A stretch of DNA of 64,000 nt, taken from the NCBI RefSeq assembly GCF_000383095.1, contig NZ_AORL01000010.1, positions 186,001 to 250,000 of the forward strand, given 5' to 3'. The notes under the pieces were generated by a model. That model was not told where the DNA came from. It was given only the letters and a program-made list of their open reading frames with translations, and searched no databases. The DNA comes from Sphingomonas sp. PR090111-T3T-6A (lineage in GTDB: Bacteria; Pseudomonadota; Alphaproteobacteria; Sphingomonadales; Sphingomonadaceae). Positions 50,134 through 59,204 of this stretch are shown in pieces (the stretch's first letter is position 1; each line of letters begins with the position of its first letter). Position numbers and translations under genes: made by a program.

Positions 50134-51516
50134 ATGGCGAAGCTGCCCACCGTCGCGATCGTCGGCCGGCCGAATGTCGGCAAGTCGACCCTGTTCAACC
50201 GCCTCGTCGGCAAGCGCATCGCGCTGGTCGACGATCGCCCCGGCGTGACGCGCGATCGTCGCGAGGGCGACGCTGATCTGCTGGGCGTGCCGTTCAAGGT
50301 GATCGACACCGCAGGGTTCGAGAGCGACGATCCGCAGACGCTCCCAGGCCGGATGCGCGCGCAGACCGAGGCCGCCGTCGCGCAGGCCGACGCCGCGCTG
50401 TTCATGATCGACGCCCGCGCCGGCGTGACCCCGCTCGACGAGACGGTCGCCAACTGGCTGCGCGGCAGCGACACGCCGATCATCCTCGTCTGCAACAAGG
50501 CGGAGGGGAAGGCGGCCGAGCCCGGCGTCTATGAGAGCTTCGGCCTCGGCCTTGGCGACCCCATTGCGCTTTCCGCCGAGCATGGCGAGGGCATGGGCGA
50601 TCTGTTCCAGGCGCTCCTCCCCCATATCGACCGCGAGGATTTCGAGGAGGAAGAGGAGGACGAGGAAAACCCCGACGCCATCCTCAAGCTCGCCATCGTC
50701 GGCCGCCCCAATGCGGGCAAGTCCACGCTGGTGAACCGCCTGCTCGGCGAGGAGCGCATGATCACCGGCCCCGAAGCCGGCATCACCCGCGATTCGATCG
50801 CGGTGGACTGGCTGTGGGCGAGCCCGGAGGGGCGCACCCGCGAAGTCCGCCTGATCGACACGGCAGGCCTGCGCAAGAAGGCCAAGATCGAGGACAAGCT
50901 GGAGAAGCTCTCCGCCTCCGACACGATGCGCGCGGTGGATTTCGCCGAAGTGGTCGTGCTGCTGCTCGATGCCACGCGCGGGCTGGAGGCGCAGGACCTG
51001 CGCATCGCCGACAAGGTGCTGGAGGAGGGCCGCGCGCTCGTCATCGCGCTCAACAAATGGGATGTGGCGGAAGGCCAGTCGGCGCTGTTCAACGGCGTCA
51101 AGGCGGCGCTCGACGAGGGGCTCAGCCAGGTCCGCGGCGTGCCGCTGATCGCGGTGTCGGCGGCGACCGGCAAGGGGCTCGACCAGCTCCTCGGCGCGGC
51201 GTTCGAGACGCGTGACGCCTGGTCGCGCCGCATCACCACCGGCCAGCTCAACCGCTGGTTCGAGATGGCGGTCGAGAAGAACCCGCCGCCCGCGCCCGGC
51301 GGCAAGCGCATCAAGTTGCGCTATCTCACCCAGAATAAGACCCGGCCGCCGAGCTTCGTGGTGTTCGGCACGCGCGTCGATCAGCTCCCCACCAGCTATC
51401 AGCGCTATCTCATCAACGGCATCCGCAAGGATCTGGGCTTCGGCGCGGTGCCGGTGCGCCTCACGCTGCGCGCGCCCAAGAATCCCTATGGGGCGAAGAA
51501 GCCCGGCGAGGAATGA
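50134..51516 (+). CDS. der: Der (EngA) double-GTPase ribosome assembly factor
   Basis: 50S maturation GTPase with two tandem G domains and a C-terminal KH-like domain. It is 460 aa. The first P-loop GRPNVGKSTLFNRL is near residue 10; the second GRPNAGKSTLVNRL is near 190, after an acidic linker EEEEEDEENPD. DTAGFESDD and DTAGLRKKAKIED are the switch II regions. It overlaps the next gene by ATGA. Confidence 0.97.
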   Translation: MAKLPTVAIVGRPNVGKSTLFNRLVGKRIALVDDRPGVTRDRREGDADLLGVPFKVIDTAGFESDDPQTLPGRMRAQTEAAVAQADAALFMIDARAGVTPLDETVANWLRGSDTPIILVCNKAEGKAAEPGVYESFGLGLGDPIALSAEHGEGMGDLFQALLPHIDREDFEEEEEDEENPDAILKLAIVGRPNAGKSTLVNRLLGEERMITGPEAGITRDSIAVDWLWASPEGRTREVRLIDTAGLRKKAKIEDKLEKLSASDTMRAVDFAEVVVLLLDATRGLEAQDLRIADKVLEEGRALVIALNKWDVAEGQSALFNGVKAALDEGLSQVRGVPLIAVSAATGKGLDQLLGAAFETRDAWSRRITTGQLNRWFEMAVEKNPPPAPGGKRIKLRYLTQNKTRPPSFVVFGTRVDQLPTSYQRYLINGIRKDLGFGAVPVRLTLRAPKNPYGAKKPGEE

Positions 51517-51740
51517 GCGAGACTCTGCTCGATCTGCGGGGCCTGCGCTGCCCCTGGCCGGCGATTCGGGTGGCGCGCGCGATCCGGGAGGCGGGCGCGG
51601 GCGTGGCGATCGTCGCGGTGGCCGACGATCCCATCGCCCCGCGCGAGATCGGCGCAGTCGCGGCCGAGCGCGGATGGCGCTTTTCCGAGGTCGTCAGCCC
51701 GATCGGGGCGGCCCTTCGACTAATTGCGGATCAGGCGTAA
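51513..51740 (+). CDS. TusA-like sulfurtransferase
   Basis: A 75-aa SirA/TusA-fold protein. LLDLRGLRCPWPAIRVARAI holds the CPxP motif with the persulfide-forming Cys near residue 13. TusA proteins relay sulfur for tRNA thiolation or cofactor synthesis; which pathway applies here is unclear. It is translationally coupled to der. Confidence 0.88.
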   Translation: MSETLLDLRGLRCPWPAIRVARAIREAGAGVAIVAVADDPIAPREIGAVAAERGWRFSEVVSPIGAALRLIADQA

Positions 51741-51805
51741 CCCTCTCTTTACCCGAAACGCGGCATAGGCGTGGTAACAGGGTAAGAGTATTGGGGGATC
51801 TGCTC

Positions 51806-52237
51806 GTGGCGATGGGAGCCGCCGAACTGGTCGATTGGAACGCGTTTGCCCGTGTCCGTGCGGAACTGGGCAGCGGCTTCGTGCGAATCCTCGGCTATTT
51901 CCGGGAGGACGGCGCCAAGGCCGTCGATGCGATCGAAACGGCCATCCGGGAACGCAATGCCGCCGCGCTGGTGCTGCCCGCGCATACGCTGAAGGGCGAA
52001 TCGCGCCAGTTCGGTGCCGAGCCGCTCGCCGCGCTGGCCGAGGTGATCGAGATGACCTCCCGCCGCTGCGTGGAGGCCCGTGAGACGCCGGACGAGCTGA
52101 TCGAGCGTGTGGTCGAGCTGCGCCCGCTGTTCGACGCCACGCTGCGCCTGTTCGATCGCGAGGTGAGCCCGCTCGCCGATCGCCGCCCCGCCTTCGGCCG
52201 CAAGCCCGCTGGCGGCTTCGGCATGGCCCAGCGCTGA
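51806..52237 (+). CDS. Standalone histidine phosphotransfer (Hpt) protein
   Basis: A 143-aa helical protein. The phospho-acceptor is His60 in LPAHTLKGESRQFGAEPLAA, the Hpt signature H-T-L-K-G. It ends in a basic tail RRPAFGRKPAGGFGMAQR. No kinase or response regulator is adjacent. Its partner is unknown; sphingomonads use Hpt proteins in several phosphorelays, but that link is inference. GTG 51806 has GGGGGA 7 nt upstream; ATG 51812 and TTG 51791 are also in frame. Confidence 0.85.
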   Translation: MAMGAAELVDWNAFARVRAELGSGFVRILGYFREDGAKAVDAIETAIRERNAAALVLPAHTLKGESRQFGAEPLAALAEVIEMTSRRCVEARETPDELIERVVELRPLFDATLRLFDREVSPLADRRPAFGRKPAGGFGMAQR

Positions 52238-52284
52238 CACCGGCCGCGCCGCCCCGAAAGGCGGCGCGACGGGATGACCGGGCC

Positions 52285-52785
52285 TCAATCGCCGGTGGTA
52301 GCGCCTTCCTCGTCGGCGGCTTTCGACTGAAGCTGGACATAGTTCTGGATGCCCATCAGCTTGATGAGGTCGAACTGTTTTTCCAGATAGTCGATATGCT
52401 CTTCCTCGTTGGCGAGGATCTTCACGAACAGATCGCGGCTCACGAAATCGCGCACGGCTTCGGCCTGGACGATGCCTTCGCGCAGCACGGGCACGGCTTC
52501 CTCCTCGGCGGCGAGGTCCGCCTTGAGGATTTCCTCCACCGTCTCGCCGACGCGCAGGCGGCCGAGCATCTGGAAATTGGGAAGACCGTCGAGGAACAGG
52601 ATGCGCTCGGCCAGCAGATCGGCGTGCTTCATCTCGTCGATCGATTCGTGCCGCTCGAAGTCGGCCAGCTTCTGCACGCCCCAATTGTCGAGCAGGCGAT
52701 AATGCAGCCAATATTGGTTGACCGCCGTCAGCTCATTCTTGAGCGCGAGGTTCAGCAGCTCGATAACCTTCGCGTCGCCCTTCAT
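52285..52785 (-). CDS. bfr: Bacterioferritin
   Basis: 24-mer iron-storage protein with heme. It is 166 aa, with KGDAKVIELLNLALKNELTA, VNQYWLHYRLLDNWG, and SIDEMKHADLLAERILFLDG, where Met52 is the heme ligand and Glu/His form the di-iron site. ATG 52785 places Met at 52 and puts AAGGAGG 6 nt upstream; ATG 52788 is one codon earlier. Its electron donor bfd lies just upstream on the same strand. Confidence 0.96.
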   Translation of the reverse strand: MKGDAKVIELLNLALKNELTAVNQYWLHYRLLDNWGVQKLADFERHESIDEMKHADLLAERILFLDGLPNFQMLGRLRVGETVEEILKADLAAEEEAVPVLREGIVQAEAVRDFVSRDLFVKILANEEEHIDYLEKQFDLIKLMGIQNYVQLQSKAADEEGATTGD

Positions 52786-52877
52786 CATCGGCCTCCTTAC
52801 CTCGGAAAGCCGGCGTTTTACCGCTTGTAGGGCGATAATCCCACCGCGAACGACTCGCGCAAGCGGTTCTCAGAAGC

Positions 52878-53048
52878 TCAGCTGTCCTGCTGCTCGGTGG
52901 CGATCAGGTCTCGGGCGAAAGGGACGCACTGGCCGCAGCGCGGGCGGCAACCGAGCGACGCGTAGGCGGACAACGGGTCCCGGCAACCGGCACGGGCGGC
53001 CTCGCGGACTTCACGTTCCTTCAACGCGTTGCAAACACAGACGATCAT
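52878..53048 (-). CDS. bfd: Bfd bacterioferritin-associated [2Fe-2S] ferredoxin
   Basis: A 56-aa protein (IVCVCNALKEREVREAARAG and LGCRPRCGQCV). The four cluster cysteines, CVC near residue 4 and C-x3-C-x2-C around 34-41, match Bfd, which donates electrons to release iron from Bfr. GGAGG is 4 nt before the ATG. It is short enough to be missed by length filters. Downstream, 92 nt separate it from bfr. Confidence 0.9.
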   Translation of the reverse strand: MIVCVCNALKEREVREAARAGCRDPLSAYASLGCRPRCGQCVPFARDLIATEQQDS

Positions 53049-53080
53049 AGGGCCTCCGTGGCGACGGGGCTTCTATAGGG

Positions 53081-54337
53081 CTATTGCGATACAATCTCAA
53101 TATCAGTTCGTCGCATCGGCTGTGCTTTCCCGCGCGCCAGCGAGCGCCATGCCCATTCGAGCGGGCCGTAGCGATAACGGGCAAGCCAGGCGGGGCTCCA
53201 GAGCAGCATCAGCAGCCAGACGACCGCCACGACCGGGTAAAGCGCGAGCCGCCCCAATCGGTCGAACAGGCCCAGCCCCCAGCCATAGAAGAGGAAGGTC
53301 ATGGCGAGGCTGGTGCCGAGATAGTTGCTGAATGCCATCCGCCCGGCGGCGCGCAGACGGGCCTTGAGGCCGCTCTCGCGACCCGAGAGCCATGCGAGCG
53401 CAAGGCTGGCCTCGGCGAGCCCGAGGATGGGGCGGAAGGCGATGCCGCCCTCGGTGGCCGCCGCGAAGGTGGTGAGCGTGTCGAAGCCGCTTGCGAAGCA
53501 CCACCAGCAGAGCGCGACGGTCGGCGGCAGGCCAAGGGCGAAGCCGATCGCGGCGGCCTTGAGGTATCGCCTGCGGAGCCATTCGCCGGTGAGGAAGCCC
53601 GAGCGGAGCGCCGCCATGCCGATCAGCATGAAGGCCAGCGTCTCCGGCCCGTCGAAGGCGAGCAGGAAGAGCGGCCCATCGAGCGCGTGGGAGAGGTTGT
53701 CGGCGACGATGCCGCTCCACGGGCCGCGCAGCCGGGCGACTTCTTTCGCCACGTCTGCCGGCGAACCGATGCCGACGCCGGCGGCGAAGTCCCGCCAGGC
53801 GGAGATGGTGGCAGCGTCTGCGTCGGGGAGTTGGGCGGCATGGCGCAGGGCCACGAAGCTGCCCAGGAAGGCCGCGCCGATGACGAGCTGGATCAGCAGC
53901 AGCATCATCGCGATGCGAAGCTGCTGACGGCTCTCCAGCGCAACGAAGGGCAGGGCGATGAGGCCCACCAGCGCATAATGGAGCAGGATGTCGCCCGACC
54001 AGACGAACAGCAGGTGCGCGGCCCCGAACAGCGCCAGCGTCGCCATGCGCAGGCCGTGGGTGCGCGGGCCGCTTCGCCCGGCGGTTTCGGCGCGCTCGAC
54101 CACGATCAGCGTCGAGGCGCCGAACAGGATCGAGAAGAGCGCGCGCATCTTGCCGTCGACAAGCACGAAGCTCGCGGCCCAGGCGGCAAGGTCGGCAGGC
54201 CCGGTGCCGCCGCCTGCAAGCGGGTTGAAATAAGCGCCGGACGGCAGCGCGAAGCCTGCGATGTTCATGAGCAGGATGCCCATCACCGCCAGCCCGCGAA
54301 GGCCGTCGATCGTGGCGTAGCGCGGCGATGGGTTCAT
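53081..54337 (-). CDS. DUF418 (YeiB-family) polytopic membrane protein
   Basis: A 418-aa protein with about ten membrane spans. It begins RYATIDGLRGLAVMGILLMN, has LFSILFGAST and LLFVWSGDILLHYALVGLI early, and the DUF418 C-terminal domain with RMAFSNYLGTSLAMTFLFYG, GRLALYP and WLARYRYGPLEWAWRSL. Function of the family is not known. It is upstream of bfd on the same strand with 32 nt between them. The open plus-strand frame here is a GC shadow. Confidence 0.88.
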   Translation of the reverse strand: MNPSPRYATIDGLRGLAVMGILLMNIAGFALPSGAYFNPLAGGGTGPADLAAWAASFVLVDGKMRALFSILFGASTLIVVERAETAGRSGPRTHGLRMATLALFGAAHLLFVWSGDILLHYALVGLIALPFVALESRQQLRIAMMLLLIQLVIGAAFLGSFVALRHAAQLPDADAATISAWRDFAAGVGIGSPADVAKEVARLRGPWSGIVADNLSHALDGPLFLLAFDGPETLAFMLIGMAALRSGFLTGEWLRRRYLKAAAIGFALGLPPTVALCWWCFASGFDTLTTFAAATEGGIAFRPILGLAEASLALAWLSGRESGLKARLRAAGRMAFSNYLGTSLAMTFLFYGWGLGLFDRLGRLALYPVVAVVWLLMLLWSPAWLARYRYGPLEWAWRSLARGKAQPMRRTDIEIVSQ

Positions 54338-54407
54338 GGCGCGGACCTGTCGGTTCGCTGCGCGCCCGTCAAGCGGTGAGCCGCATCATCGGCTGGAGGA
54401 AGGGAAG

Positions 54408-54437
54408 CCGGCGGCCCGGCGCTCACCGGGCCGCCGG
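54408..54437 (-). terminator. Perfect GC hairpin after the small repeat-protein gene
   Basis: CCGGCGGCCCGG (54408-54419) and CCGGGCCGCCGG (54426-54437), 12 bp with a 6-nt loop, begin 6 nt after the stop on the minus strand. The following minus-strand bases are CTTCCCTTCC, pyrimidine-rich but poor in T. Confidence 0.55.
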
Positions 54438-54442
54438 ATGGG

Positions 54443-54643
54443 TCACTTGCTCTTGACGGGCGTGGCGCCGGGTGTGCCGCACTTGGCGAACTTGCCCTTG
54501 GCATCCTTGCACTGCGTGGCCGGCGCGGCCTTGGCCGGAGGGCATTTGGTGAACTTGCCCTTGGCGTCCTTGCAGGGCGCGGCGAAGGCCGGTGCGCTCG
54601 TCAGCGCGAGGACGGCGGCGGCGGTCATCAGCTTGCGGATCAT
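54443..54643 (-). CDS. Small secreted protein with duplicated CKDAKGKFxKC motif
   Basis: A 66-aa protein with a clear signal peptide (RKLMTAAAVLALTSAPAFA, cleavage after AFA). The mature 45 residues contain the 11-residue unit CKDAKGKFTKC, a spacer PPAKAAPATQ, and CKDAKGKFAKC, then GTPGATPVKSK. Four cysteines in two equal pairs suggest disulfides or metal binding in the periplasm. ATG 54643 has AGGGGAG about 9 nt upstream; the 12-codon extension has no RBS. I do not recognise a named family. Confidence 0.75.
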   Translation of the reverse strand: MIRKLMTAAAVLALTSAPAFAAPCKDAKGKFTKCPPAKAAPATQCKDAKGKFAKCGTPGATPVKSK

Positions 54644-54710
54644 GCTCTTCTCCCCTGAGTCGAAGCCGGCACAGACCACTGTAAGATGACCGCCGCGTCA
54701 ATCCACGGCT

Positions 54711-56954
54711 TCAGGCGAGCGCGGCGTCGGCGCCCATCAGCGCCGGGAAGAAGCCCTCATGCGCGCGGCGGAGGTCCGCCAGCGTCACCGAGGAGACGCC
54801 GCCGCGCCCGACGAGGTCGAACGCCACCGCGTCGCCGCCGGTCACGCCGATCGCGATGCAGTTGACGCCCGCCGCCTCGGCACGCTGGCGCAGCGCCTCG
54901 GGATCGGTGGTGGTGACGATGTAGCGGCCTTGATCCTCACCGAAGAGTAGGCCGGTCGGCGCGGGCGCCTCGGCCACGACGGGGACGGTGACGCCGATGT
55001 TCGACGCCAGCGCCATCTCCGCGACCGCGACCGCGACGCCGCCGTCCGAGCAGTCGTGCACGGCGGTGACGAGGTCGTCGTTGATGAGGCCACGGACCAG
55101 CTCGCCCGCCGCCTTCTCGGCCTTGAGGTCGACCGACGGCGCAGGGCCGGCGTTGCGGCCTTCGAGGCCGGCAATCTCGCGCAGCCACAGCGACTGGCCG
55201 AGATGGCTGTGCGAATGGCAGAGGAGGAAGACTTCCTCGCCCTCGGCCTTGAAGGCGATGGTCGCGCTCTTCGACCAGTCCGCCAGCAGGCCGACGCCGC
55301 CGATCGCGGGCGTCGGCAGGATCGCCGAGCCGGTGCCGTCCTCGCCCTTGGTCTCGTTGTAGAGCGAGACGTTGCCCGAGACGATCGGGAAGTCGAGCGT
55401 GGCGCAGGCCTCGGCCATGCCCTCGATGCAGCCGACGAACTGGCCCATGATCTCGGGGCGCTGCGGGTTGCCGAAGTTCATGCAGTCGGTCGTGGCGAGC
55501 GGCAGCGCGCCGACGGCCGAGATGTTGCGATAGCATTCCGCGATCGCCTGCTTGCCGCCCTCGAACGGGTCCGCATAGCAATAGCGCGGGGTGCAGTCGG
55601 TCGAGATGGCGAGGCCCTTCTGGGTGCCGTGGACGCGGACCACCGCCGCGTCGCCACCGGGGCGCTGCACGGTGTCGGCGCCGACCATGTGGTCGTACTG
55701 CTCCCAGATCCAGCGGCGCGAGGCGAGGTCGGCCGAGCCCATCAGCTTGACCAGATCGCCGGCGATGTCCTTCGATTCGAAGGTGCCGGAGAGCGGGGCG
55801 GGGGCTTCGGTCTTCACCCAGGGGCGATCGTAGAGCGGCGCTTCGTCGGCCAGCGGGCCGAGCGGGATGTCGCACACCGTCTCGCCGTTGAAGGTCAGCA
55901 CCATGCGGCCGGTGTCGGTGACGGTGCCGATCACGGCGAAGTCCAGCTCCCACTTGCGGAAGATGGCTTCGGCGAAATCCTCGCGGCCGGGCTTAAGCAC
56001 CATGAGCATCCGCTCCTGGCTCTCCGACAGCATCATCTCATAGGGCGTCATGCCGACTTCGCGCTGGGGCACCTTGTTCATGTCCAGCTCGATGCCGACG
56101 CCGCCCTTGGACGCCATCTCGACCGAGGAGGAGGTGAGACCCGCCGCGCCCATGTCCTGAATGGCGACGATCGCATCCGACGCCATCAGTTCGAGGCAGG
56201 CTTCGATGAGCAGCTTCTCGGTGAAGGGATCGCCCACCTGCACGGTCGGGCGCTTTTCCTCCGAATCCTCGTCGAAGTCGGCCGACGCCATGGTCGCGCC
56301 GTGGATGCCGTCGCGGCCGGTCTTGGAGCCGACATAGACGATCGGATTGCCGACGCCCGACGCCGCCGAATAGAAAATCTTGTCGGTATCCGCGACGCCC
56401 ACCGTCATCGCGTTGACGAGGATGTTGCCGTCATAAGCGGCGTGGAAATTGGTCTCGCCACCCACGGTCGGCACGCCAACGCAGTTGCCGTAGCCACCGA
56501 TGCCGTGGACGACGCCCGCGATCAGGTGGCGCATCTTGGGATGATCCGGCCGGCCGAATCGCAGCGCGTTCATGTTGGCGACGGGGCGGGCGCCCATCGT
56601 GAACACGTCGCGCAGGATGCCGCCGACGCCGGTGGCCGCGCCCTGATAGGGCTCGATGTAGGACGGGTGGTTGTGGCTCTCCATCTTGAAGATGGCGGCC
56701 TGGCCGTCGCCGATGTCGATCACGCCGGCATTCTCGCCGGGGCCGCAGATCACCTGCGGGCCCTTGGTCGGCAGCTTCTTCAGGTGGAGCCGGCTCGACT
56801 TGTAGGAGCAGTGCTCCGACCACATCACCGAGAAGATGCCGAGCTCCGTGAGATTGGGCTCTCGGCCGAGCGCATGCAGGACGCGCTCATATTCTTCGGG
56901 GGAAAGCCCGTGCTGGGCGACGACTTCGGGGGTGATGGCGGTGGCGTCGGTCAT
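54711..56954 (-). CDS. purL: Phosphoribosylformylglycinamidine synthase subunit PurL
   Basis: ATP-dependent synthetase subunit that turns FGAR into FGAM in purine synthesis, working with PurQ and PurS. At 747 aa it is the short, three-subunit type. Blocks seen: [20 protein letters not shown] near residue 40, [32 protein letters not shown] and [20 protein letters not shown]. PurQ/PurS genes are not in view. An upstream terminator isolates it from the lipoprotein gene. Confidence 0.97.
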   Translation of the reverse strand: MTDATAITPEVVAQHGLSPEEYERVLHALGREPNLTELGIFSVMWSEHCSYKSSRLHLKKLPTKGPQVICGPGENAGVIDIGDGQAAIFKMESHNHPSYIEPYQGAATGVGGILRDVFTMGARPVANMNALRFGRPDHPKMRHLIAGVVHGIGGYGNCVGVPTVGGETNFHAAYDGNILVNAMTVGVADTDKIFYSAASGVGNPIVYVGSKTGRDGIHGATMASADFDEDSEEKRPTVQVGDPFTEKLLIEACLELMASDAIVAIQDMGAAGLTSSSVEMASKGGVGIELDMNKVPQREVGMTPYEMMLSESQERMLMVLKPGREDFAEAIFRKWELDFAVIGTVTDTGRMVLTFNGETVCDIPLGPLADEAPLYDRPWVKTEAPAPLSGTFESKDIAGDLVKLMGSADLASRRWIWEQYDHMVGADTVQRPGGDAAVVRVHGTQKGLAISTDCTPRYCYADPFEGGKQAIAECYRNISAVGALPLATTDCMNFGNPQRPEIMGQFVGCIEGMAEACATLDFPIVSGNVSLYNETKGEDGTGSAILPTPAIGGVGLLADWSKSATIAFKAEGEEVFLLCHSHSHLGQSLWLREIAGLEGRNAGPAPSVDLKAEKAAGELVRGLINDDLVTAVHDCSDGGVAVAVAEMALASNIGVTVPVVAEAPAPTGLLFGEDQGRYIVTTTDPEALRQRAEAAGVNCIAIGVTGGDAVAFDLVGRGGVSSVTLADLRRAHEGFFPALMGADAALA

Positions 56955-56990
56955 GGCCCGGCCCGATAGCGCGAGGCGGGCTTTCGGGCA

Positions 56991-57022
56991 AAGAAAAAGG
57001 CCGGCGGGGATGCCGCCGGCCT
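56991..57022 (-). terminator. Intrinsic terminator between the MliC-like gene and purL
   Basis: On the minus strand: AGGCCGGCGG, loop CATC, CCGCCGGCCT, then TTTTCTTT. In plus coordinates the arms are 56998-57008 and 57013-57022 with the A-run at 56991-56998. It ends the transcript of the lipoprotein gene before purL. Confidence 0.85.
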
Positions 57023-57053
57023 GTTTGACGTTCGCGGGAAGCAGGCGATGCGA

Positions 57054-57461
57054 TCAGTTGCTGTCGCAATCCTGCTTCGGCTTGCCCGGCAGCGTGACCG
57101 ACACGGTCGCCGCGGTGGCGGTGCCGGTGAGGGCGTAGCCGCCGTCGGCAACCATCGGCTCGCCAGCGGCCGGAGCCTTCACCATGGTCGGCGCGCCATC
57201 CTTCTTCTGATGCAGGCCGGCGCTCTTGCCGTCCGAATAGAAGTCCACATAGACGACGCTGTTGTCCTTGCAGCGGAACGTCTTGGTGGCGGAGATGGAC
57301 GGCGGCAGCTCGACCGGCTTGGCGTGGGCAAGCTGCTCTTCCATGTCGTCCCGCGGGCCGACCACGATATTCTCGGGCTGGCTGTTGCAGGCGGCAAGGG
57401 CGAGGAAGAGCAGACCCGAGAGGGCCGGCGCGGCGCGGAGGGGGCGGAAGGGGGTTCGCAT
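57054..57461 (-). CDS. MliC-like secreted lipoprotein
   Basis: A 135-aa protein with an LALAAC lipobox (lipid Cys near residue 25). The C-terminal domain, about residues 60-135, reads KTFRCKDNSVVYVDFYSDGK and ends TLPGKPKQDC. The FRC...V(Y)VxFY...L pattern and the closing Cys resemble MliC/PliC lysozyme inhibitors, though the match is partial. A role against lysozyme is possible, not shown. Monocistronic, divergent from cysK. Confidence 0.7.
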   Translation of the reverse strand: MRTPFRPLRAAPALSGLLFLALAACNSQPENIVVGPRDDMEEQLAHAKPVELPPSISATKTFRCKDNSVVYVDFYSDGKSAGLHQKKDGAPTMVKAPAAGEPMVADGGYALTGTATAATVSVTLPGKPKQDCDSN

Positions 57462-57652
57462 AGCGTCACCGCTGATTCCGAACGTCGCCGCTCAGGTCAA
57501 GCCACTTGTTGTCGGATAGCACAAATTTACGCCCGCCGACGTCCCGGATCGAGCGCTATGACACATATTTCATGCATGACATGCTCAACCTCTTGGCTGT
57601 CGTCAAGCAAAGCTCCGTTGCGGCCGCGCCTGCCGCCGCCTATGTCCGGCCG

Positions 57653-58648
57653 ATGACCAAGGTTGCGTCCGACGCGCTCTCGCTGATCGGCAATACGCCG
57701 CTCGTTCGTCTCGCCGGTCCCAGTGCGGAGACCGGGTGCGAGATTCTCGCCAAGTGCGAGTTCATGAATCCCGGCGGCTCGGTGAAGGACCGTGCGGCCC
57801 TCTACATCGTCGAAGACGCCGAGGCGCGGGGGCTTCTGAAGGCTGGCGGCACGATCGTCGAGGGCACGGCGGGCAACACCGGCATCGGCCTGGCACTGGT
57901 GGCGAACGCCAAGGGCTATCGCACGATCATCGTCATCCCCGAGACGCAGAGCCAGGAGAAGAAGGACACGCTGCGCGCGCTCGGCGCCGAGCTGGTCGAG
58001 GTGCCGCCGACGGCCTATTCGAACCCGGCCCACTACGTCCACACCTCCCGCCGAATCGCGGAGGAGACGGAGGGCGGCTTCTGGTCAAACCAATTCGACA
58101 ACACTGCCAATCGCATGGCCCACATCCGCACCACCGCGCGCGAGATCTGGGCGCAGACCGAAGGGAAGGTCGACGGCTTCACCTGCGCGGCCGGCACCGG
58201 CGGCACGCTGGCGGGCGTGGGGCTTGGCCTCAAGGAATATCGCGAGGATGTGGTGATCGCGCTCACCGATCCGTACGGCGCCTCGCTTTACAATTATTAC
58301 GCCTGCGGGGAGCTGCGGGCCGAGGGGAACTCGGTGGCCGAGGGCATCGGCCAGAGCCGCATCACCGCCAATCTCGATGGCGCTCCCGTCGATACCCAGT
58401 TCCGCATCTCTGACGAGGCGGGGCTTCATTGGGTCCATCGGCTGCTGACCGAGGAGGGGCTGCATATCGGCCTGTCATCCGGCATCAACGTCGCGGGCGC
58501 GGTGGAGCTGGCGAAGCAGCTCGGCCCCGGCAAGACGGTGGTGACGATGCTGTGCGATTCGGGAATGCGGTATCTCTCGACGCTGTCCAATCCGGACTGG
58601 CTGCGCGCCAAGGGTTTCGAGGTTCCGTCCTGGCTGGAGCGCCGGTGA
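57653..58648 (+). CDS. cysK: Cysteine synthase A (PLP-dependent)
   Basis: Makes cysteine from O-acetylserine and sulfide. It is 331 aa, with SLIGNTPLVRLAG, the PLP Lys45 in NPGGSVKDRAA and EGTAGNTGIGLALVA. The phosphate-binding loop CAAGTGGTLAGVG follows, then GLSSGINVAGAVELAK. ATG 57653 is chosen by homology. The frame stays open to 57506, and an ATG at 57572 would add 27 residues with no family support; the local RBS is weak, so the start is the least sure part. Confidence 0.93.
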   Translation: MTKVASDALSLIGNTPLVRLAGPSAETGCEILAKCEFMNPGGSVKDRAALYIVEDAEARGLLKAGGTIVEGTAGNTGIGLALVANAKGYRTIIVIPETQSQEKKDTLRALGAELVEVPPTAYSNPAHYVHTSRRIAEETEGGFWSNQFDNTANRMAHIRTTAREIWAQTEGKVDGFTCAAGTGGTLAGVGLGLKEYREDVVIALTDPYGASLYNYYACGELRAEGNSVAEGIGQSRITANLDGAPVDTQFRISDEAGLHWVHRLLTEEGLHIGLSSGINVAGAVELAKQLGPGKTVVTMLCDSGMRYLSTLSNPDWLRAKGFEVPSWLERR

Positions 58649-59076
58649 AGCCTGCGATAGAAGGGGGCATGTCCGAAGAGGAAGGTGCCCCCGGCCGAGA
58701 GCAGCGCGATGCGATCATCCAGCGCGTCCGCGTGGGGCTGACCGGCCTTGCGGCGGTGTTCCTGCTGACCCTGCTGGCGGCCTCGATCTTCAACCTGCTC
58801 GGCCAGGACGACCAGCACGGCGCGCGGCTCGCCAATGGAGCGGTCGCCTCCAATATGGCTGCGGGCGACGAGCAGCCCAAGGAGCCGCTGGCCGAGCTGG
58901 GCGTGGCCCCCGGCGGAAACATGCCCAAGGCGGCGACGCCGGCCCAGCCGGGTAAGGCCATCCCCACTTTGTCGCCGCCGGCGCCCATCCTTCCGGCGCA
59001 GCAGCAGGCGCCGGCCGCCGGCGCTTCGCAGGGAGCCTCCGCGCACCATGAGGCTCCCCCCGCGCCGCGGGGCTAA
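58645..59076 (+). CDS. Hypothetical single-span membrane protein with Pro/Ala-rich tail
   Basis: A 143-aa protein. The GTG start gives a GTGA overlap with cysK and has GGAG 5 nt upstream; ATG 58669 is the alternative. A cytoplasmic N-terminus (SEEEGAPGREQRDAIIQRVR) precedes one membrane span (GLTGLAAVFLLTLLAASIFNLL, about residues 32-53). An extracytoplasmic tail rich in Pro, Ala and Gln (PTLSPPAPILPAQQQAPAAG) follows. No family recognised. The long P/A tail could cross the periplasm, but function is unknown. Confidence 0.7.
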   Translation: MKPAIEGGMSEEEGAPGREQRDAIIQRVRVGLTGLAAVFLLTLLAASIFNLLGQDDQHGARLANGAVASNMAAGDEQPKEPLAELGVAPGGNMPKAATPAQPGKAIPTLSPPAPILPAQQQAPAAGASQGASAHHEAPPAPRG

Positions 59077-59104
59077 GCCCTAGCGGGCCGATCCGGCTCC
59101 GCTC

Positions 59105-59113
59105 TTATCCACA
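59105..59113 (+). promoter_or_regulatory. DnaA box 1 upstream of mraZ
   Basis: Perfect TTATCCACA. Just beside it are three GANTC sites (GAGTC 59117-59121, GATTC 59158-59162 and 59169-59173), the methylation target of CcrM in alphaproteobacteria. Together with box 2 this suggests replication-linked control of the division cluster. Confidence 0.6.
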
Positions 59114-59204
59114 TCCGAGTCACGGGACGGCATGGGCTTCCATGGCCGGACCCCGGAGATTCGCGCCCGATTCCGCCCCTTGCAGTGGGTTCCCGCGTCC
59201 TGCC

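Noticed and set aside
52821-52866. Inverted repeat CCGCTTG / CAAGCGG upstream of bfr, considered as an iron-regulator site
   Set aside because: Arms are 32 nt apart and do not match Fur, Irr or RirA consensus sequences I know.
53084-54379. 431-aa plus-strand frame opposite the DUF418 gene
   Set aside because: The minus-strand frame has clear membrane spans and DUF418 motifs; the plus frame is Glu/Arg/Gly-rich nonsense.
55056-56969. 637-aa plus-strand frame opposite purL
   Set aside because: purL is unambiguous; the opposite frame has no domain.
57506-57652. N-terminal extension of cysK by up to 49 codons
   Set aside because: The added residues have no counterpart in cysteine synthases and the family N-terminus begins at ATG 57653; kept only as an uncertainty.
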